From: Achromobacter seleniivolatilans | GTDB lineage: Bacteria > Pseudomonadota > Gammaproteobacteria > Burkholderiales > Burkholderiaceae_B | DNA length: 64,000 bases | Reading direction: 5' to 3' | NCBI RefSeq assembly: GCF_030864005.1 | Contig: NZ_CP132977.1 | Span: 1 to 64,000 of the forward strand | Part shown: positions 7,669-16,092 of the stretch, in pieces | Numbering within the stretch: position 1 is the stretch's first letter | How the letters are laid out: every line of letters begins with the position of its first letter | Notes under the pieces: model-generated | The model's database searches: none | The model's input: the letters and a program-made list of their open reading frames with translations, nothing else | What the model was told of the DNA's origin: nothing | Translations under genes and position numbers: made by a program

Positions 7669-8559
7669 TCAGCGTGGCTTGACGGCGTCGAACGCGGATG
7701 CTGTCACGGTGAAAAGGTCGTAAATGTCGTGGGGCTTCGGGGGCGCTTCAAGCCACCGCTGCAGGAATGCGGCTCGTGAGGCTGGCTCGTAGTGGTCGTT
7801 GTCGGCCGTGGTCGGCGTCAGCGCATCCTGCAGCTTCAGGATTGCTTTGGCTGCCCGGGTATTGCCGCTGGCGAGCGCGTACGCCATCGCAAACATATCG
7901 GCGAATGCCTCTTCGTCGCGGCCATTCATCGGTCCCATGCGACCCAGATATCGCTGGTGCGCAAGGAAGCAGTGTCCGGACTCGTGCATGACAGCATATG
8001 CAAGCCAGTCTTCCCGATTTTCGAATAAGGAACTGCTCAGACTGCCCGCGCGGCTTCCGTTGAAGAGGATGAAGCAAAAAGGCATGCGGACCTTGTTCAC
8101 CTCCACCTGGGGATAGAACTGCATGGCCATGAAGTAATTCGAGAAGTTCGAGAGGGGGCGGCCGGTGCTGGTGCTGAGCGCGCGCCCGAGCAGCGGGTGC
8201 TCGATGTCAAAGACCTGTGCCTGCAGCGGCGAACTCTCTTTCAACGCATAGCTGGCAAGGGCGCCGCGCAGCAGCGCTTGCGCCTCGCGAACAAAATCCT
8301 CCCGCTCAGCTGGTCCCATAGGCGCCCCAAATCGCGTGACCTCGCGCAGACGCCCGTCAGTCGGTTGCTGACGCGCAATCGGCTTGGGCGCCGAAGCATC
8401 GTTCGAACGAGAAACAATCTCCAGTTCGACTGTCTGCCCGTCCGCCGGCGTCGCGAGCAGTGCCCCCATCACGACGAGGCAAGAAAGCGCCAGTTTTGTT
8501 CTGGCACGTCTTACCGCCTGCATGCCGTGGGCGGGTTGAAAAAAGTGCCCCAGGTTCAA
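7669..8559 (-). CDS. Secreted HExxH zinc metallopeptidase-like protein
   Basis: 296 aa. The TTG at 8559 is chosen because a strong GGAGG lies 5 nt upstream; an internal ATG at 8523 is the alternative. A signal peptide (KLALSCLVVMGALLATPADG) is followed by a catalytic zinc motif HESGH (H192, E193, H196) and a downstream DEEAFADMFAMAY that would supply the third ligand, as in DUF4344-type putative metallopeptidases. It should act in the periplasm or outside. It is the first gene of the operon leading to the prepilin peptidase. The 10-6-10 operator at 8590-8615 lies 31 nt upstream, with a TATAAT between the half-sites on this strand. Confidence 0.78.
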   Translation of the reverse strand: MNLGHFFQPAHGMQAVRRARTKLALSCLVVMGALLATPADGQTVELEIVSRSNDASAPKPIARQQPTDGRLREVTRFGAPMGPAEREDFVREAQALLRGALASYALKESSPLQAQVFDIEHPLLGRALSTSTGRPLSNFSNYFMAMQFYPQVEVNKVRMPFCFILFNGSRAGSLSSSLFENREDWLAYAVMHESGHCFLAHQRYLGRMGPMNGRDEEAFADMFAMAYALASGNTRAAKAILKLQDALTPTTADNDHYEPASRAAFLQRWLEAPPKPHDIYDLFTVTASAFDAVKPR

Positions 8560-8589
8560 GAGGGCCTCCGTTAAAGTTTTTATTTGTTA

Positions 8590-8615
8590 GTATGAATCAT
8601 TATACTGATTCATAC
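8590..8615. promoter_or_regulatory. Perfect 10-6-10 operator between divergent genes
   Basis: Half-sites GTATGAATCA (8590-8599) and TGATTCATAC (8606-8615) are perfect inverted repeats separated by TTATAC. On the minus strand TATAAT (8604-8599) lies at the dyad centre, and on the plus strand TATACT overlaps it. A bound dimer would therefore cover both -10 boxes of the divergent 8559 and 8652 genes. It is the best member of a family of such sites in this window. Confidence 0.75.
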
Positions 8616-8651
8616 CTAATGCTAAAACTTTTACCACACTGGAGAACCGCA

Positions 8652-8867
8652 ATGCCCAAGGCCGTCAATACCGTATGGCACTTCAACCAGGAAAGCCTGG
8701 TGGTTCGTTGGGTCAATGGCCGCGTCGAAGCCGTCGAATCGGACAACCTGGCTGGCCAAGAGCGGCGCCCCCGGGCGAGCGCATCCGCAGCCTCTCCCCG
8801 CCCGCTGTCTACGCGTCACCTCAGCGCCATCGCATCGGCGCGCTCGGAACAGCGCGTCGCAGCCTGA
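8652..8867 (+). CDS. Small hypothetical protein, 71 aa
   Basis: ATG at 8652 with GGAGA 6 nt upstream, placed right after the perfect operator. Residues 1-40 look ordered (TVWHFNQESLVVRWVNGRVEA, alternating hydrophobic/charged). The rest is Ser/Ala/Arg-rich and probably disordered. No recognisable family. It precedes rdgC by 33 nt and probably shares its transcript. The N-terminal part resembles short DNA- or protein-binding beta structures, but no function can be assigned. Confidence 0.55.
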   Translation: MPKAVNTVWHFNQESLVVRWVNGRVEAVESDNLAGQERRPRASASAASPRPLSTRHLSAIASARSEQRVAA

Positions 8868-8900
8868 CCCCAGTCGCCGAATCGATCAAAGCCCAAAGAC

Positions 8901-9788
8901 ATGTTCAAGAACCTCACTCTCTACCGCCTGCTTCCCGAATGGTCCGTCACGGGAGAACAGCTGCGGGAATCCCTTAGCCGGAACGCTCACCAAACTGGCG
9001 GTCTCGAGATGCAGCAGTGCGGCTGGGTTCCCCCGCGTAAAGGCGGCGAGATCTGCGTGATCAACGGGGGCGACCAGTGCCTGTTCGCCTTGCGCGTTCA
9101 GAAGCGGCTGCTTCCCTCCTCGGTGGTGAAGCAAGTTGCCGCAGAGCGGCTCGACGAAATCGAGGAAAAGCAGGGCTACCGCCCCGGGAAAAAGCAGCGC
9201 AAAGAGGTCACAGACCGCGTGCACGACGAGCTCTTACCCAAGGCCTTCGTCGTTCACCGCGATACCCAGGTGTGGATCGACCTGAAGAACCGCTGGATGG
9301 CCATCGACACAGCAACATCATCCAAGGCTGACGAAGTAATTGGCTTCCTGGCCAAGTCTCTCGACCCCTTTCAGATTGAGAACCTGTACGTGGCGCAGTC
9401 GCCGGCCGCGGCAATGACCGGTTGGCTGGCAGAAGACGAAGCTCCGCCCAACTTCTCTATCGACCAGGACACCGAGTTGCGTGCGTCCGGTGAAAGCCGC
9501 GCCGCCATCCGCTACGTCAAACACTCGATCGACGCCGACGACGCACGTCGCCATATCTCGGCCGGCAAACAATGTACGCGGCTGGCAATGACCTGGTCCA
9601 ACCGTATCTCGTTCGTGCTGACCGAAAACTTCACCTTGAAATCGATCGCGCCGCTCGACGTGCTCAAGGAGGACTCAGGCCCCTCCAAGGACGAGGAGGA
9701 GCGCTTCCTCTCGGACTTCGCCCTGATGAGCGGCGAATTCAATCAAATGCTGACTGAGCTCGTCGCAGCCCACGGTGGCATGAAGTAG
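8901..9788 (+). CDS. rdgC: Recombination-associated protein RdgC
   Basis: 295 aa, full length for RdgC, with the family opening MFKNLTLYRLL and conserved stretches (GWVPPRKGG, LLPSSVVKQVAAERL, VWIDLKNRWMAIDTA, LDVLKEDSG). RdgC forms a ring around double-stranded DNA and limits RecA loading and activity. Mobile elements often carry their own copy, presumably to protect or modulate recombination of incoming DNA. It is the second gene after the operator at 8590, so it may be co-regulated with transfer genes, unlike the methyltransferase genes downstream that have their own promoters. Confidence 0.95.
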   Translation: MFKNLTLYRLLPEWSVTGEQLRESLSRNAHQTGGLEMQQCGWVPPRKGGEICVINGGDQCLFALRVQKRLLPSSVVKQVAAERLDEIEEKQGYRPGKKQRKEVTDRVHDELLPKAFVVHRDTQVWIDLKNRWMAIDTATSSKADEVIGFLAKSLDPFQIENLYVAQSPAAAMTGWLAEDEAPPNFSIDQDTELRASGESRAAIRYVKHSIDADDARRHISAGKQCTRLAMTWSNRISFVLTENFTLKSIAPLDVLKEDSGPSKDEEERFLSDFALMSGEFNQMLTELVAAHGGMK

Positions 9789-9840
9789 TAGCGCCAGCGG
9801 ATCGACATGGCCCTTGGGCCGCCTTTAAGGAGACCAATTC

Positions 9841-10245
9841 ATGCGAAAGCTATGCATCAATACCGACCGCGCCCCATCGGCTGAAGGTGCTCGGGTCCCC
9901 CCGGATTCTGAACTGTGGTTCTTGGATCCCGGGCCGGCTAATGAAGCCATTCATGAACGCTTTCCCGGCGGCGCGGCGGCCCGCGCCAAACTCGCGAGTT
10001 CGATCACCGGAGGATTAAGCGCACAGTTTTACTTCTCCATCGGAGAAATCGTGAAAAAGGCAGGCTCCACCTCTTCGTCACTGAAGTTCACAGGCTACGA
10101 ATTCCGAGAGGCGACGAAGGGTTCACGTAAGGGCCGTTGGATTATTCCAGTACCGGGGACGAAGCGCACCGTCACCGTCAGCTCTGACGAAATCGCCGCA
10201 TTCGAAGCTGTTCAGCCCGCCGCATCCGCGGCTTCGCGGCCGTGA
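9841..10245 (+). CDS. Hypothetical protein, 134 aa
   Basis: Family not recognised. ATG 9841 has AAGGAG 7 nt upstream. A central region (YFSIGEIVKKAGSTSSSLKF) could form a helix-turn-helix-like element, followed by a basic strand-rich part (SRKGRWIIPVPGTKRTVTV). The Ala/Pro-rich end is probably disordered. No signal peptide or membrane helix. Its stop overlaps the GTG start of the next gene, so the two are coupled. Confidence 0.6.
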   Translation: MRKLCINTDRAPSAEGARVPPDSELWFLDPGPANEAIHERFPGGAAARAKLASSITGGLSAQFYFSIGEIVKKAGSTSSSLKFTGYEFREATKGSRKGRWIIPVPGTKRTVTVSSDEIAAFEAVQPAASAASRP

Positions 10246-10550
10246 CACGGCGCTACCGCATGAACCCAGCGTCGGCGCTCGCGCTGGCGCAGTTCTATGT
10301 GATCGACGCCATCGAAGACGACATCTGGTACCGCGTCTTGCCCGGTGATGACTGGGCAGGCATCACCGCCAAAGCCGTCGCACGAATTGGGCTGCCCCAC
10401 CTGGTGGGGCGTGAGATTGTGCTGCAAGCGACGAACGGCACCCTACGCACCTTTTCGCAGGCGATGCTTCAACTGTGCCCGCCGCCAGAGAGAAAGGAAG
10501 TGCCCGAGACAGAACTGGATCTCGAAACGCTCCTCGACGTTGCGATGTAG
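10242..10550 (+). CDS. Hypothetical protein, 102 aa
   Basis: GTG start at 10242 overlaps the previous gene's TGA by 4 nt, a sign of translational coupling. An alternative is the ATG at 10260. The protein is acidic at the C-terminus (PETELDLETLLDVAM) and contains WYRVLPGDDWAGITAKAV and LPHLVGREIVLQATNG. Function unknown. It ends just upstream of the first shared-motif promoter (10564-10598), so transcription of the methyltransferase gene starts anew after it. Confidence 0.6.
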   Translation: MTRRYRMNPASALALAQFYVIDAIEDDIWYRVLPGDDWAGITAKAVARIGLPHLVGREIVLQATNGTLRTFSQAMLQLCPPPERKEVPETELDLETLLDVAM

Positions 10551-10563
10551 CGTGCTTCGCCGC

Positions 10564-10598
10564 AAAGTTTTCGCGCATGTAGGGTCTTCGATAGGCTG
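10564..10598 (+). promoter_or_regulatory. Shared-motif promoter A (cytosine methyltransferase gene)
   Basis: AAAG-TTTTCG at 10564-10573, then exactly 18 nt, then TAGGCTG at 10592-10598. Same geometry as seven other sites in the window. TTTTCG would be the -35 and TAGGCT the -10. Confidence 0.65.
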
Positions 10599-10712
10599 AT
10601 CACAACCAATTCCACTTTGGAGATCAACAGTGCCCCCGCCCTACTCTCAAATCATTCACGTTTCCCGCGCAGCGCGTCTGGAACGACCCTCCCTCGCACA
10701 GGGGGGCCGAGC

Positions 10713-12785
10713 ATGAAGTGCATGGCAAATGCAAGCCTGGCTCAGGGCCCTCAAGGCCTTCTGAATGCCTTCCGCGCGTCGGTGCCGCTGCCCTCCACCG
10801 AATCACGCCATACGCGGCGTGCCCGCGGGAACTACCGCCCGACTCGCTCGAAGGGCGACGACCGTCAAACGGATTCTCGCAACCTGTCGCTCGACCTCGG
10901 CGACGAACTCATCATCGACAACTTCGCCGGCGGGGGCGGCACGAGTGAAGGGCTGGAGCAAGCCTTCGGTCGCCCCGTAGATATCGCTGTGAACCATGAT
11001 CCCGAGGCGCTTGCGATGCATGCCCTTAACCATCCCCATACGTTGCACCTGTGTGAGTCGGTCTGGACCGTGGATCCGATCAAGGTCACCGGCAATCGAC
11101 CGGTGGGCCTTGTGTGGTTGAGTCCTGACTGCAAGCATTTCAGCAAGGCCAAGGGAGGAACGCCGGTTGAGAAGCATATCCGTGGCCTCGCTTGGGTGGC
11201 CCTGCGCTGGGCGGCGATGTGCAAGCCCCGGGCAATCGTCACCGAAAACGTGGAAGAGTTCTCGGCTTGGGGGCCCCTCATGCTGAAGGAGGACGGCAAG
11301 TGGTACCCGGACCCCAAGAAGAAAGGAAAGACGTTCCAGAGCTTTGTGCGTCAGCTGCGCGGGCACGGGTACACGGTCGAATGGCGAGAGCTGCGTGCCA
11401 GCGACCTCGACACGCCCACCATTCGCAAACGCTTCTTCCTGGTGGCGCGGCGCGATGGACGCCCGATCATCTGGCCGGACGCAACGAACGCCGCCCCCGA
11501 CTCAATGGCCGTCAAACAGGGCCAACTACTCCCATGGCGCACTGCTGCAGAGATCATTAATTTCAGTCTCCCCGCTAACTCCATCTTCCACCGCGAACGG
11601 CAGCTGGTGGCGAACACGCTGCGACGCGTCGCTAAAGGTACATGGCGACACGTGTTGGCGAATTCGAATCCCTTCATCGTCCCTCAGACGACCAGCGACG
11701 CGGCGGCAGACAACATTGCGTTGACTCCGTTCATCGCCGGTCAGGGCGGCCCCGAATACGCCGGCAAACCCGTGCGCGCCACGCAGCCACTGGGCACACT
11801 CACAGCGGAGAACCACCGTGCCCTAGTTGCACCGGTGATGGCTCCTTTACGCGGAACACAGGAAGCCCACCTCCAGGGCGATAGCGTACTTGACCCCATC
11901 TCAACCATTTCCGCCGGCGGCACGCACCATGCGCTGTCCAATGCCCACCTAGTCGCGATCGAGTATGGAGAACGCCGGCGGCATGCCCACGTCGCTCACG
12001 GGGCGCAAATGCCTCGCGTTGCTTCGGCTACGGCGAACAAGCAATCAATGGTCGCAGCTCATCTGACCCACCTGACGCATCATGGCAACCGGCCGGGTGT
12101 ATCCCCTGCCGCCCCCCTTCCCACGATTACTGGGGCCAACCGCGGCGAGCAGGTCATCGTTGCCGCATGCCTTGAGCAGGCAAATGGTGGCTTTTACGAA
12201 GGCGATGGCCGTGCTGTGGACGCGCCCGCTTCAACCCTAATGGGCTCCGGATCGCAACAACGCCTAGTTTCCGCGCACCTGATCAAGTACTACGGCGAGG
12301 GAGGTCAATGGTCGGCTGCCAACGAACCGATCCATACCCTGACCACCAAAGATCGCGTGGGCCTTGTGGAAACTGTTCAAGTTCGCCTGGACACCGTGCC
12401 CGCCCACATGCTCGCGAAGGCAAAGGCGTGCGCTCGGTTCTTCCATAAGTACTTGCCGGAGCACTTCCCCACGAAGGCAGACCTGATCATCGTGGGCGGT
12501 TGGGTGCTAGTGGATATCACGCTTCGCATGCTGGCCCCGCGGGAGCTATATCTCGCCCAGGGATTTCCCCGGGACTACGTCATCCACGAAATTCCGGATC
12601 CCAAAATGCTATTCGTCAACGGGCACCAAGTACCAGGCGATCCACGCGATATCCCCCGCATCCCGCTCAGCAAGACCGCTCAAGTTCGCATGTGCGGCAA
12701 TAGCGTATGCCCACCAGTTGCCAAAGCGATCATCGAAGCCAATTTTTCGCACGAGGAACATATCGCCCAGCGCCGGGCAGCGTGA
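10713..12785 (+). CDS. C5-cytosine DNA methyltransferase, repeat-containing
   Basis: 690 aa from the ATG at 10713 (GGGGGG 6-7 nt upstream; an upstream TTG at 10617 is possible). Motif I is DNFAGGGGTSEGL (~residue 69). Motif IV is the variant SPDCKHFSKAKGG with nucleophile C140 in place of the usual PCQ. Motif VI is TENV (E178). The C-terminal motifs IX/X are LYLAQGFPRDYVI and VRMCGNSVCPPVAKAI. Between residues ~350 and 590 about five degenerate repeats carry P-x-x-T-(I/L)-(T/S/M) followed by a hydrophobic strand (PLGTLTAENHRALVAP, PISTISAGG, PLPTITGANRGEQVIVAA, PIHTLTTKDRVGLVET), in the target-recognition region. No restriction enzyme is adjacent, so it is probably an orphan self-protection enzyme. 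Confidence 0.88.
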   Translation: MKCMANASLAQGPQGLLNAFRASVPLPSTESRHTRRARGNYRPTRSKGDDRQTDSRNLSLDLGDELIIDNFAGGGGTSEGLEQAFGRPVDIAVNHDPEALAMHALNHPHTLHLCESVWTVDPIKVTGNRPVGLVWLSPDCKHFSKAKGGTPVEKHIRGLAWVALRWAAMCKPRAIVTENVEEFSAWGPLMLKEDGKWYPDPKKKGKTFQSFVRQLRGHGYTVEWRELRASDLDTPTIRKRFFLVARRDGRPIIWPDATNAAPDSMAVKQGQLLPWRTAAEIINFSLPANSIFHRERQLVANTLRRVAKGTWRHVLANSNPFIVPQTTSDAAADNIALTPFIAGQGGPEYAGKPVRATQPLGTLTAENHRALVAPVMAPLRGTQEAHLQGDSVLDPISTISAGGTHHALSNAHLVAIEYGERRRHAHVAHGAQMPRVASATANKQSMVAAHLTHLTHHGNRPGVSPAAPLPTITGANRGEQVIVAACLEQANGGFYEGDGRAVDAPASTLMGSGSQQRLVSAHLIKYYGEGGQWSAANEPIHTLTTKDRVGLVETVQVRLDTVPAHMLAKAKACARFFHKYLPEHFPTKADLIIVGGWVLVDITLRMLAPRELYLAQGFPRDYVIHEIPDPKMLFVNGHQVPGDPRDIPRIPLSKTAQVRMCGNSVCPPVAKAIIEANFSHEEHIAQRRAA

Positions 12786-12833
12786 CGCATAGCCGGCAGA
12801 TCACTGCGCGATTAGCGTTGGAAAACGCCGCGG

Positions 12834-12868
12834 AAAATTTTGGCAGTGAAGGCCGGGTCCGTAGACTG
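12834..12868 (+). promoter_or_regulatory. Shared-motif promoter B (adenine methyltransferase gene)
   Basis: AAAA-TTTTGG at 12834-12843, 18 nt, TAGACTG at 12862-12868, 65 nt before the ATG at 12933. Confidence 0.65.
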
Positions 12869-12932
12869 AAATCACATTCAAACGAGTCCCGGGCATCCCG
12901 GGCTTCACGCCAACATGGAAAAGGAAAACACC

Positions 12933-13676
12933 ATGCAAATCGATCAATCCGTACTTGCAGTCTTGAGCAACGCACGGGCGGAGGGCAACGCCGTCAGTCT
13001 CGCCGGCCAGCTGGACCGAAAGCTCTACGAGCGGACGGACAAGGTCCTGCGCGCCGCAGGGGGCGCTTGGAACCGCAAGGCACGCGCCCATATCTTTAAC
13101 GACGATGCCGCTGCGAGGATCGAGCAGATCATCCTGACGGGCGAAATCGCGGTGCCGAAAGACGAGTTCAACTACTTTCCCACCCCTCCCACCGTCGCGA
13201 AGCTGGTGCTTGAACTGGGCGAAATTGTGCCGGGTATGCGGGTGCTAGAGCCCAGCGCGGGCCAGGGGGAACTCGCACGGTGGTGCTGCCGCGCCGGCGG
13301 CGTGGTCGATTGCTACGAACTTATGGACGAAAACTACGCGGTGCTGTCGCAGGCTCCATGCTTCTTTGCTGCGGTCCAGCAGATCGATTTCCTGACTGTC
13401 CAAGCCCAGCCCATCTATGACCGTGTGATCATGAATCCCCCGTTCATGAAGCAAGCGGACGTGCACCACGTCATGCATGCCCACAAGTTCCTGAAGCCGG
13501 GCGGGCGGCTGATTGCAATCATGAGTGCGGGCGTGACGTTCCGAGAGAACCGTCTTACTGTCTCGTTTCGAGAGTTGGTCCGAGACCGCGGAGGCTTCAT
13601 CGAAGCGCTGCCCGAGGGAAGCTTTAAAGCCTCAGGCACCATGGTCAACACCGTCGTCGTCGCTATCCCGGCGTAG
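12933..13676 (+). CDS. N6-adenine-type DNA methyltransferase
   Basis: 247 aa from the ATG at 12933 (AAGGAAAA upstream; the ATG at 12915 lacks a ribosome site). Residues ~75-247 form a Rossmann methyltransferase fold with motif I LEPSAGQGEL (~105-114), a following acidic residue in CYELMDENY, and the catalytic NPPF at N168-F171. A TPP motif (FPTPPTVAKLVLEL) precedes motif I. The first ~75 residues form a helical region also seen in plasmid/phage methyltransferases of this kind. It should modify adenine in DNA. No cognate nuclease is adjacent. Confidence 0.85.
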   Translation: MQIDQSVLAVLSNARAEGNAVSLAGQLDRKLYERTDKVLRAAGGAWNRKARAHIFNDDAAARIEQIILTGEIAVPKDEFNYFPTPPTVAKLVLELGEIVPGMRVLEPSAGQGELARWCCRAGGVVDCYELMDENYAVLSQAPCFFAAVQQIDFLTVQAQPIYDRVIMNPPFMKQADVHHVMHAHKFLKPGGRLIAIMSAGVTFRENRLTVSFRELVRDRGGFIEALPEGSFKASGTMVNTVVVAIPA

Positions 13677-13686
13677 GTCAGCGGAC

Positions 13687-13950
13687 ATGAACGCCACCCA
13701 CGACCTGGTCATGCAGATGGCCCGCGATGCGGGCATTAGCGAAACGGAGGCGATCGCACGCCTCCTCGAGAGCGCTCATGCGGCTCACGATGAAGCGTCT
13801 CTGATCGCACTGTCGGCGCTCATGGCGCAAATGATAGAGCTGTACGCGCCCCTGACCGCTGCTGAACTGGAGCTGGTTGCGGAACTCACGGCGGCACCCT
13901 ACGAGGCCTCTACCTCGCAAGCAGCCTGTGGCGCGGCTGCGGGATTCTAG
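13687..13950 (+). CDS. Small helical hypothetical protein, 87 aa
   Basis: Predicted almost entirely helical and Ala/Glu-rich (GISETEAIARLLESAHAAHDEASLIALSALMAQM). No known motif. It lies 10 nt after the adenine methyltransferase and 2 nt before the next gene, so it belongs to the same transcript. Function unknown. The short spacing and codon usage support a real gene. Confidence 0.55.
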   Translation: MNATHDLVMQMARDAGISETEAIARLLESAHAAHDEASLIALSALMAQMIELYAPLTAAELELVAELTAAPYEASTSQAACGAAAGF

Positions 13951-13952
13951 AT

Positions 13953-14135
13953 ATGGCCGACCCACTGCACCTCAAAGGGCCCCTTGCAGGGGGCGAATAC
14001 ACCGCCTGCGGCGTAGCCTTTGACGCCTTCTTCACCGGCGACGCGGACGAGCCAATTATCGTCGCCCCCCCTGGCCAAGTGGCCACTTGCACGGCTTTCC
14101 AAAACGCATTTTTAACGCGTCCGCGAGCGGCCTAA
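13953..14135 (+). CDS. Small hypothetical protein, 60 aa
   Basis: 60 aa beginning 2 nt after the previous stop. Compact, with two cysteines (YTACGVAF, VATCTAF) and an acidic centre (FTGDADEPIIVAPPG). Possibly a small metal-binding or beta-rich protein, but no family is recognised. Last gene of the promoter B transcript before the next shared-motif promoter. Confidence 0.5.
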   Translation: MADPLHLKGPLAGGEYTACGVAFDAFFTGDADEPIIVAPPGQVATCTAFQNAFLTRPRAA

Positions 14136-14184
14136 GACATTAAGGTCTGGATAGGCGACGCCGGCCGTACCGCATTCTCTTCTC

Positions 14185-14219
14185 AAAGTTTTCGCGTGCA
14201 TGCCCGGGTGCGTATCGTG
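14185..14219 (+). promoter_or_regulatory. Shared-motif promoter C
   Basis: AAAG-TTTTCG at 14185-14194, 18 nt, TATCGTG at 14213-14219. It lies inside the long open frame that begins at 14200, so the true start of the next gene must be downstream (TTG 14254). Confidence 0.6.
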
Positions 14220-14253
14220 GTTTTGGTACACGATAACCATTCGGAGCCCAACC

Positions 14254-14700
14254 TTGGCACCCTCTTGTTCCCTATCGCCTCTCACGGCCAAAGATGTCTT
14301 TATCGCTGCGCTTGCGGCCGGGCGTGCGGTCCCTGAAGACGAAACGCACGTGGCCTTCGCAAACAGTCTTCTCGAGCAGATCCACAACAAGGGCCTCCGC
14401 CTAACGCCCGCGATGAGACTCGACGATTTTCAGTCGCACGGCGAAGCGCTGGCGGCAGCTATCTTGTCCTTGCGGCCGACGCGGCAGTTACCCGCCCCTT
14501 CCCCTGCGATCCAGGCGTCGGAAAACGCTGACCTGGGCGCGCTATGGCGGGCCTGCTTAGAATCCGCAGCGCAACGAGTGGCCGCGATGGATCTAGCGGA
14601 CTTCACGCCTGCCTCCTGCGCGAATGCTCTACTCGCCCTCGCAGGCACCTCCGCACTGGCTCAACGTTCGCGCGCCGGGTTGCACGAGGAAGCCCGATGA
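14254..14700 (+). CDS. Hypothetical protein, 148 aa, coupled to a methyltransferase
   Basis: TTG at 14254 is chosen because CGGAG lies 7 nt upstream and promoter C would start transcription near 14225, after any earlier start codon. The protein is helical and soluble (TAKDVFIAALAAGRAVPEDETHVAFANSLLEQIHNKGLRL). No family is recognised. Its TGA overlaps the ATG of the methyltransferase gene (ATGA), so the two are translated together. It may be a partner or accessory of that enzyme. Confidence 0.6.
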   Translation: MAPSCSLSPLTAKDVFIAALAAGRAVPEDETHVAFANSLLEQIHNKGLRLTPAMRLDDFQSHGEALAAAILSLRPTRQLPAPSPAIQASENADLGALWRACLESAAQRVAAMDLADFTPASCANALLALAGTSALAQRSRAGLHEEAR

Positions 14701-15995
14701 GCGCCGTCCGCCCCCTCGCTCCACCGTCCGCGAATTCCTCCTCGGCGCAGCTCGACCTGTTCCAGCATGTGCTCGACGCATATCAAGTTGAGGGCGACCG
14801 GCCTCTCACAAACGCGAAGCTCTACCAGTCGGTGGCCCGTAGCGCGGGGCTCGCTGCCGGGGAAGTCGAAAGGACGGTCGAAATTTCCGGAAGCCAACAC
14901 AGTCCGTTCAAGCGCGCCGTGAGGTGGGTACAGCAGACCATGAAGCACCTCGGTTTGTTGGAGCGTCAGCCGGGAGCGCGCGGTGTTTGGAGTCTTGCCC
15001 AGCGGAACAAGGATGGACTGACCGCAGCGCCTGTGGGCAAGAGGCTCGTGGCGTTTTCAACAGACCTCGGCATCGCGATCTGGGGAGACAGCACGCAGTC
15101 GTTTCCTCAGCTTGGCCAGCCCATTCACCTGGTCATCACTAGCCCGCCGTTCTTGCTGAGACGCCCCCGCGCCTATGGCAACCCGCTGACCGAGCAGGCG
15201 TACATCGACTTCATCTGCTCTGCCCTAGAGCCTCTCGTTTCGCAGCTTGCGGCCGGTGGGTCGCTCTGCCTCAACTTGACCAATGACAGCTTCCTAGTCG
15301 GATCCCCGGCCAGGTCCGTAGCGAAGGAGAGGCTTGTGCTTGCAATGGTGGACCGCCTAGGGTTGTACCTCATGGACACCTTGATCTGGCACAACGCGTC
15401 CAAGCCGCCGGGCCCGCTACAGTATGCGAGCAAGCGCCGGGTCCAATTGAACACGGGCTATGAACCGGTCTACTGGTTCACCAACGACCCAGAGAAGGTG
15501 TTCAGCGACAATCGTCGCGTCTTGCAGCCACATTCGGAACGCCACAAGAAGTGGCTGCGGCAGGTGCAGGACGCCGGTGGGTGTCCCCGCAGTGCCGTGT
15601 ATGGTGATGGCGCCTATCGGCTTCGGCCCAGCTCTTACACAAATGAGACTGAGGGGCGAATCGCCAAGAACGTCCTGCCGATCGGCCACGCGTGTGCAGA
15701 CACGCGCCAGTACCGGCGCGACGCAGCGGCACTCGGATTGCCCGTCCACGGAGCGATGATGCCGCTTTCACTCGCGCGGTTTCTGGTGGAGTTCCTAACG
15801 CTGCCTGGCCAACTTGTGGTTGACCTCTTCGGAGGTACGGCGAAGAGCGCCATGGCGGCCGAGCTACTCCAGCGTTACTGGATCACGTTCGAATTATTCG
15901 CGGAGTATCTTCGCGGTGGCGCGCAACGCTTCCAGCGGTTCCCAGGCTTTCGACTAGGTGAAGAGTTCTCTCTCGGCTTTCCGAAATCACTCTAG
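14697..15995 (+). CDS. Beta-class site-specific DNA methyltransferase
   Basis: 432 aa. The catalytic motif IV TSPPF (148-152) comes before the SAM-binding motif DLFGGT (376-381). This order defines beta-class amino-methyltransferases, and an SPP(F/Y) motif favours N4-cytosine over N6-adenine. Residues 1-110 form an N-terminal helical, winged-helix-like region (LFQHVLDAYQVEGDRPLTNAKLY). The target region in between contains the Trp-rich WHNASKPPGP and GYEPVYWFTND. The ATG overlaps the upstream stop by 4 nt. No restriction partner is visible. Probably protects the element or alters host epigenetic marking. Confidence 0.85.
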   Translation: MSAVRPLAPPSANSSSAQLDLFQHVLDAYQVEGDRPLTNAKLYQSVARSAGLAAGEVERTVEISGSQHSPFKRAVRWVQQTMKHLGLLERQPGARGVWSLAQRNKDGLTAAPVGKRLVAFSTDLGIAIWGDSTQSFPQLGQPIHLVITSPPFLLRRPRAYGNPLTEQAYIDFICSALEPLVSQLAAGGSLCLNLTNDSFLVGSPARSVAKERLVLAMVDRLGLYLMDTLIWHNASKPPGPLQYASKRRVQLNTGYEPVYWFTNDPEKVFSDNRRVLQPHSERHKKWLRQVQDAGGCPRSAVYGDGAYRLRPSSYTNETEGRIAKNVLPIGHACADTRQYRRDAAALGLPVHGAMMPLSLARFLVEFLTLPGQLVVDLFGGTAKSAMAAELLQRYWITFELFAEYLRGGAQRFQRFPGFRLGEEFSLGFPKSL

Positions 15996-16030
15996 GAAGC
16001 TGGCGGGCACTCGATCAGGGGTCTCCCCCC

Positions 16031-16065
16031 AAAGTTTTCGCCTCAGGGCCTGTCTCCGTAGACTG
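16031..16065 (+). promoter_or_regulatory. Shared-motif promoter D
   Basis: AAAG-TTTTCG at 16031-16040, 18 nt, TAGACTG at 16059-16065, 28 nt before the ATG at 16093. Confidence 0.65.
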
Positions 16066-16092
16066 ATCAGGTCAACTCTCAAGAAACCCAAA

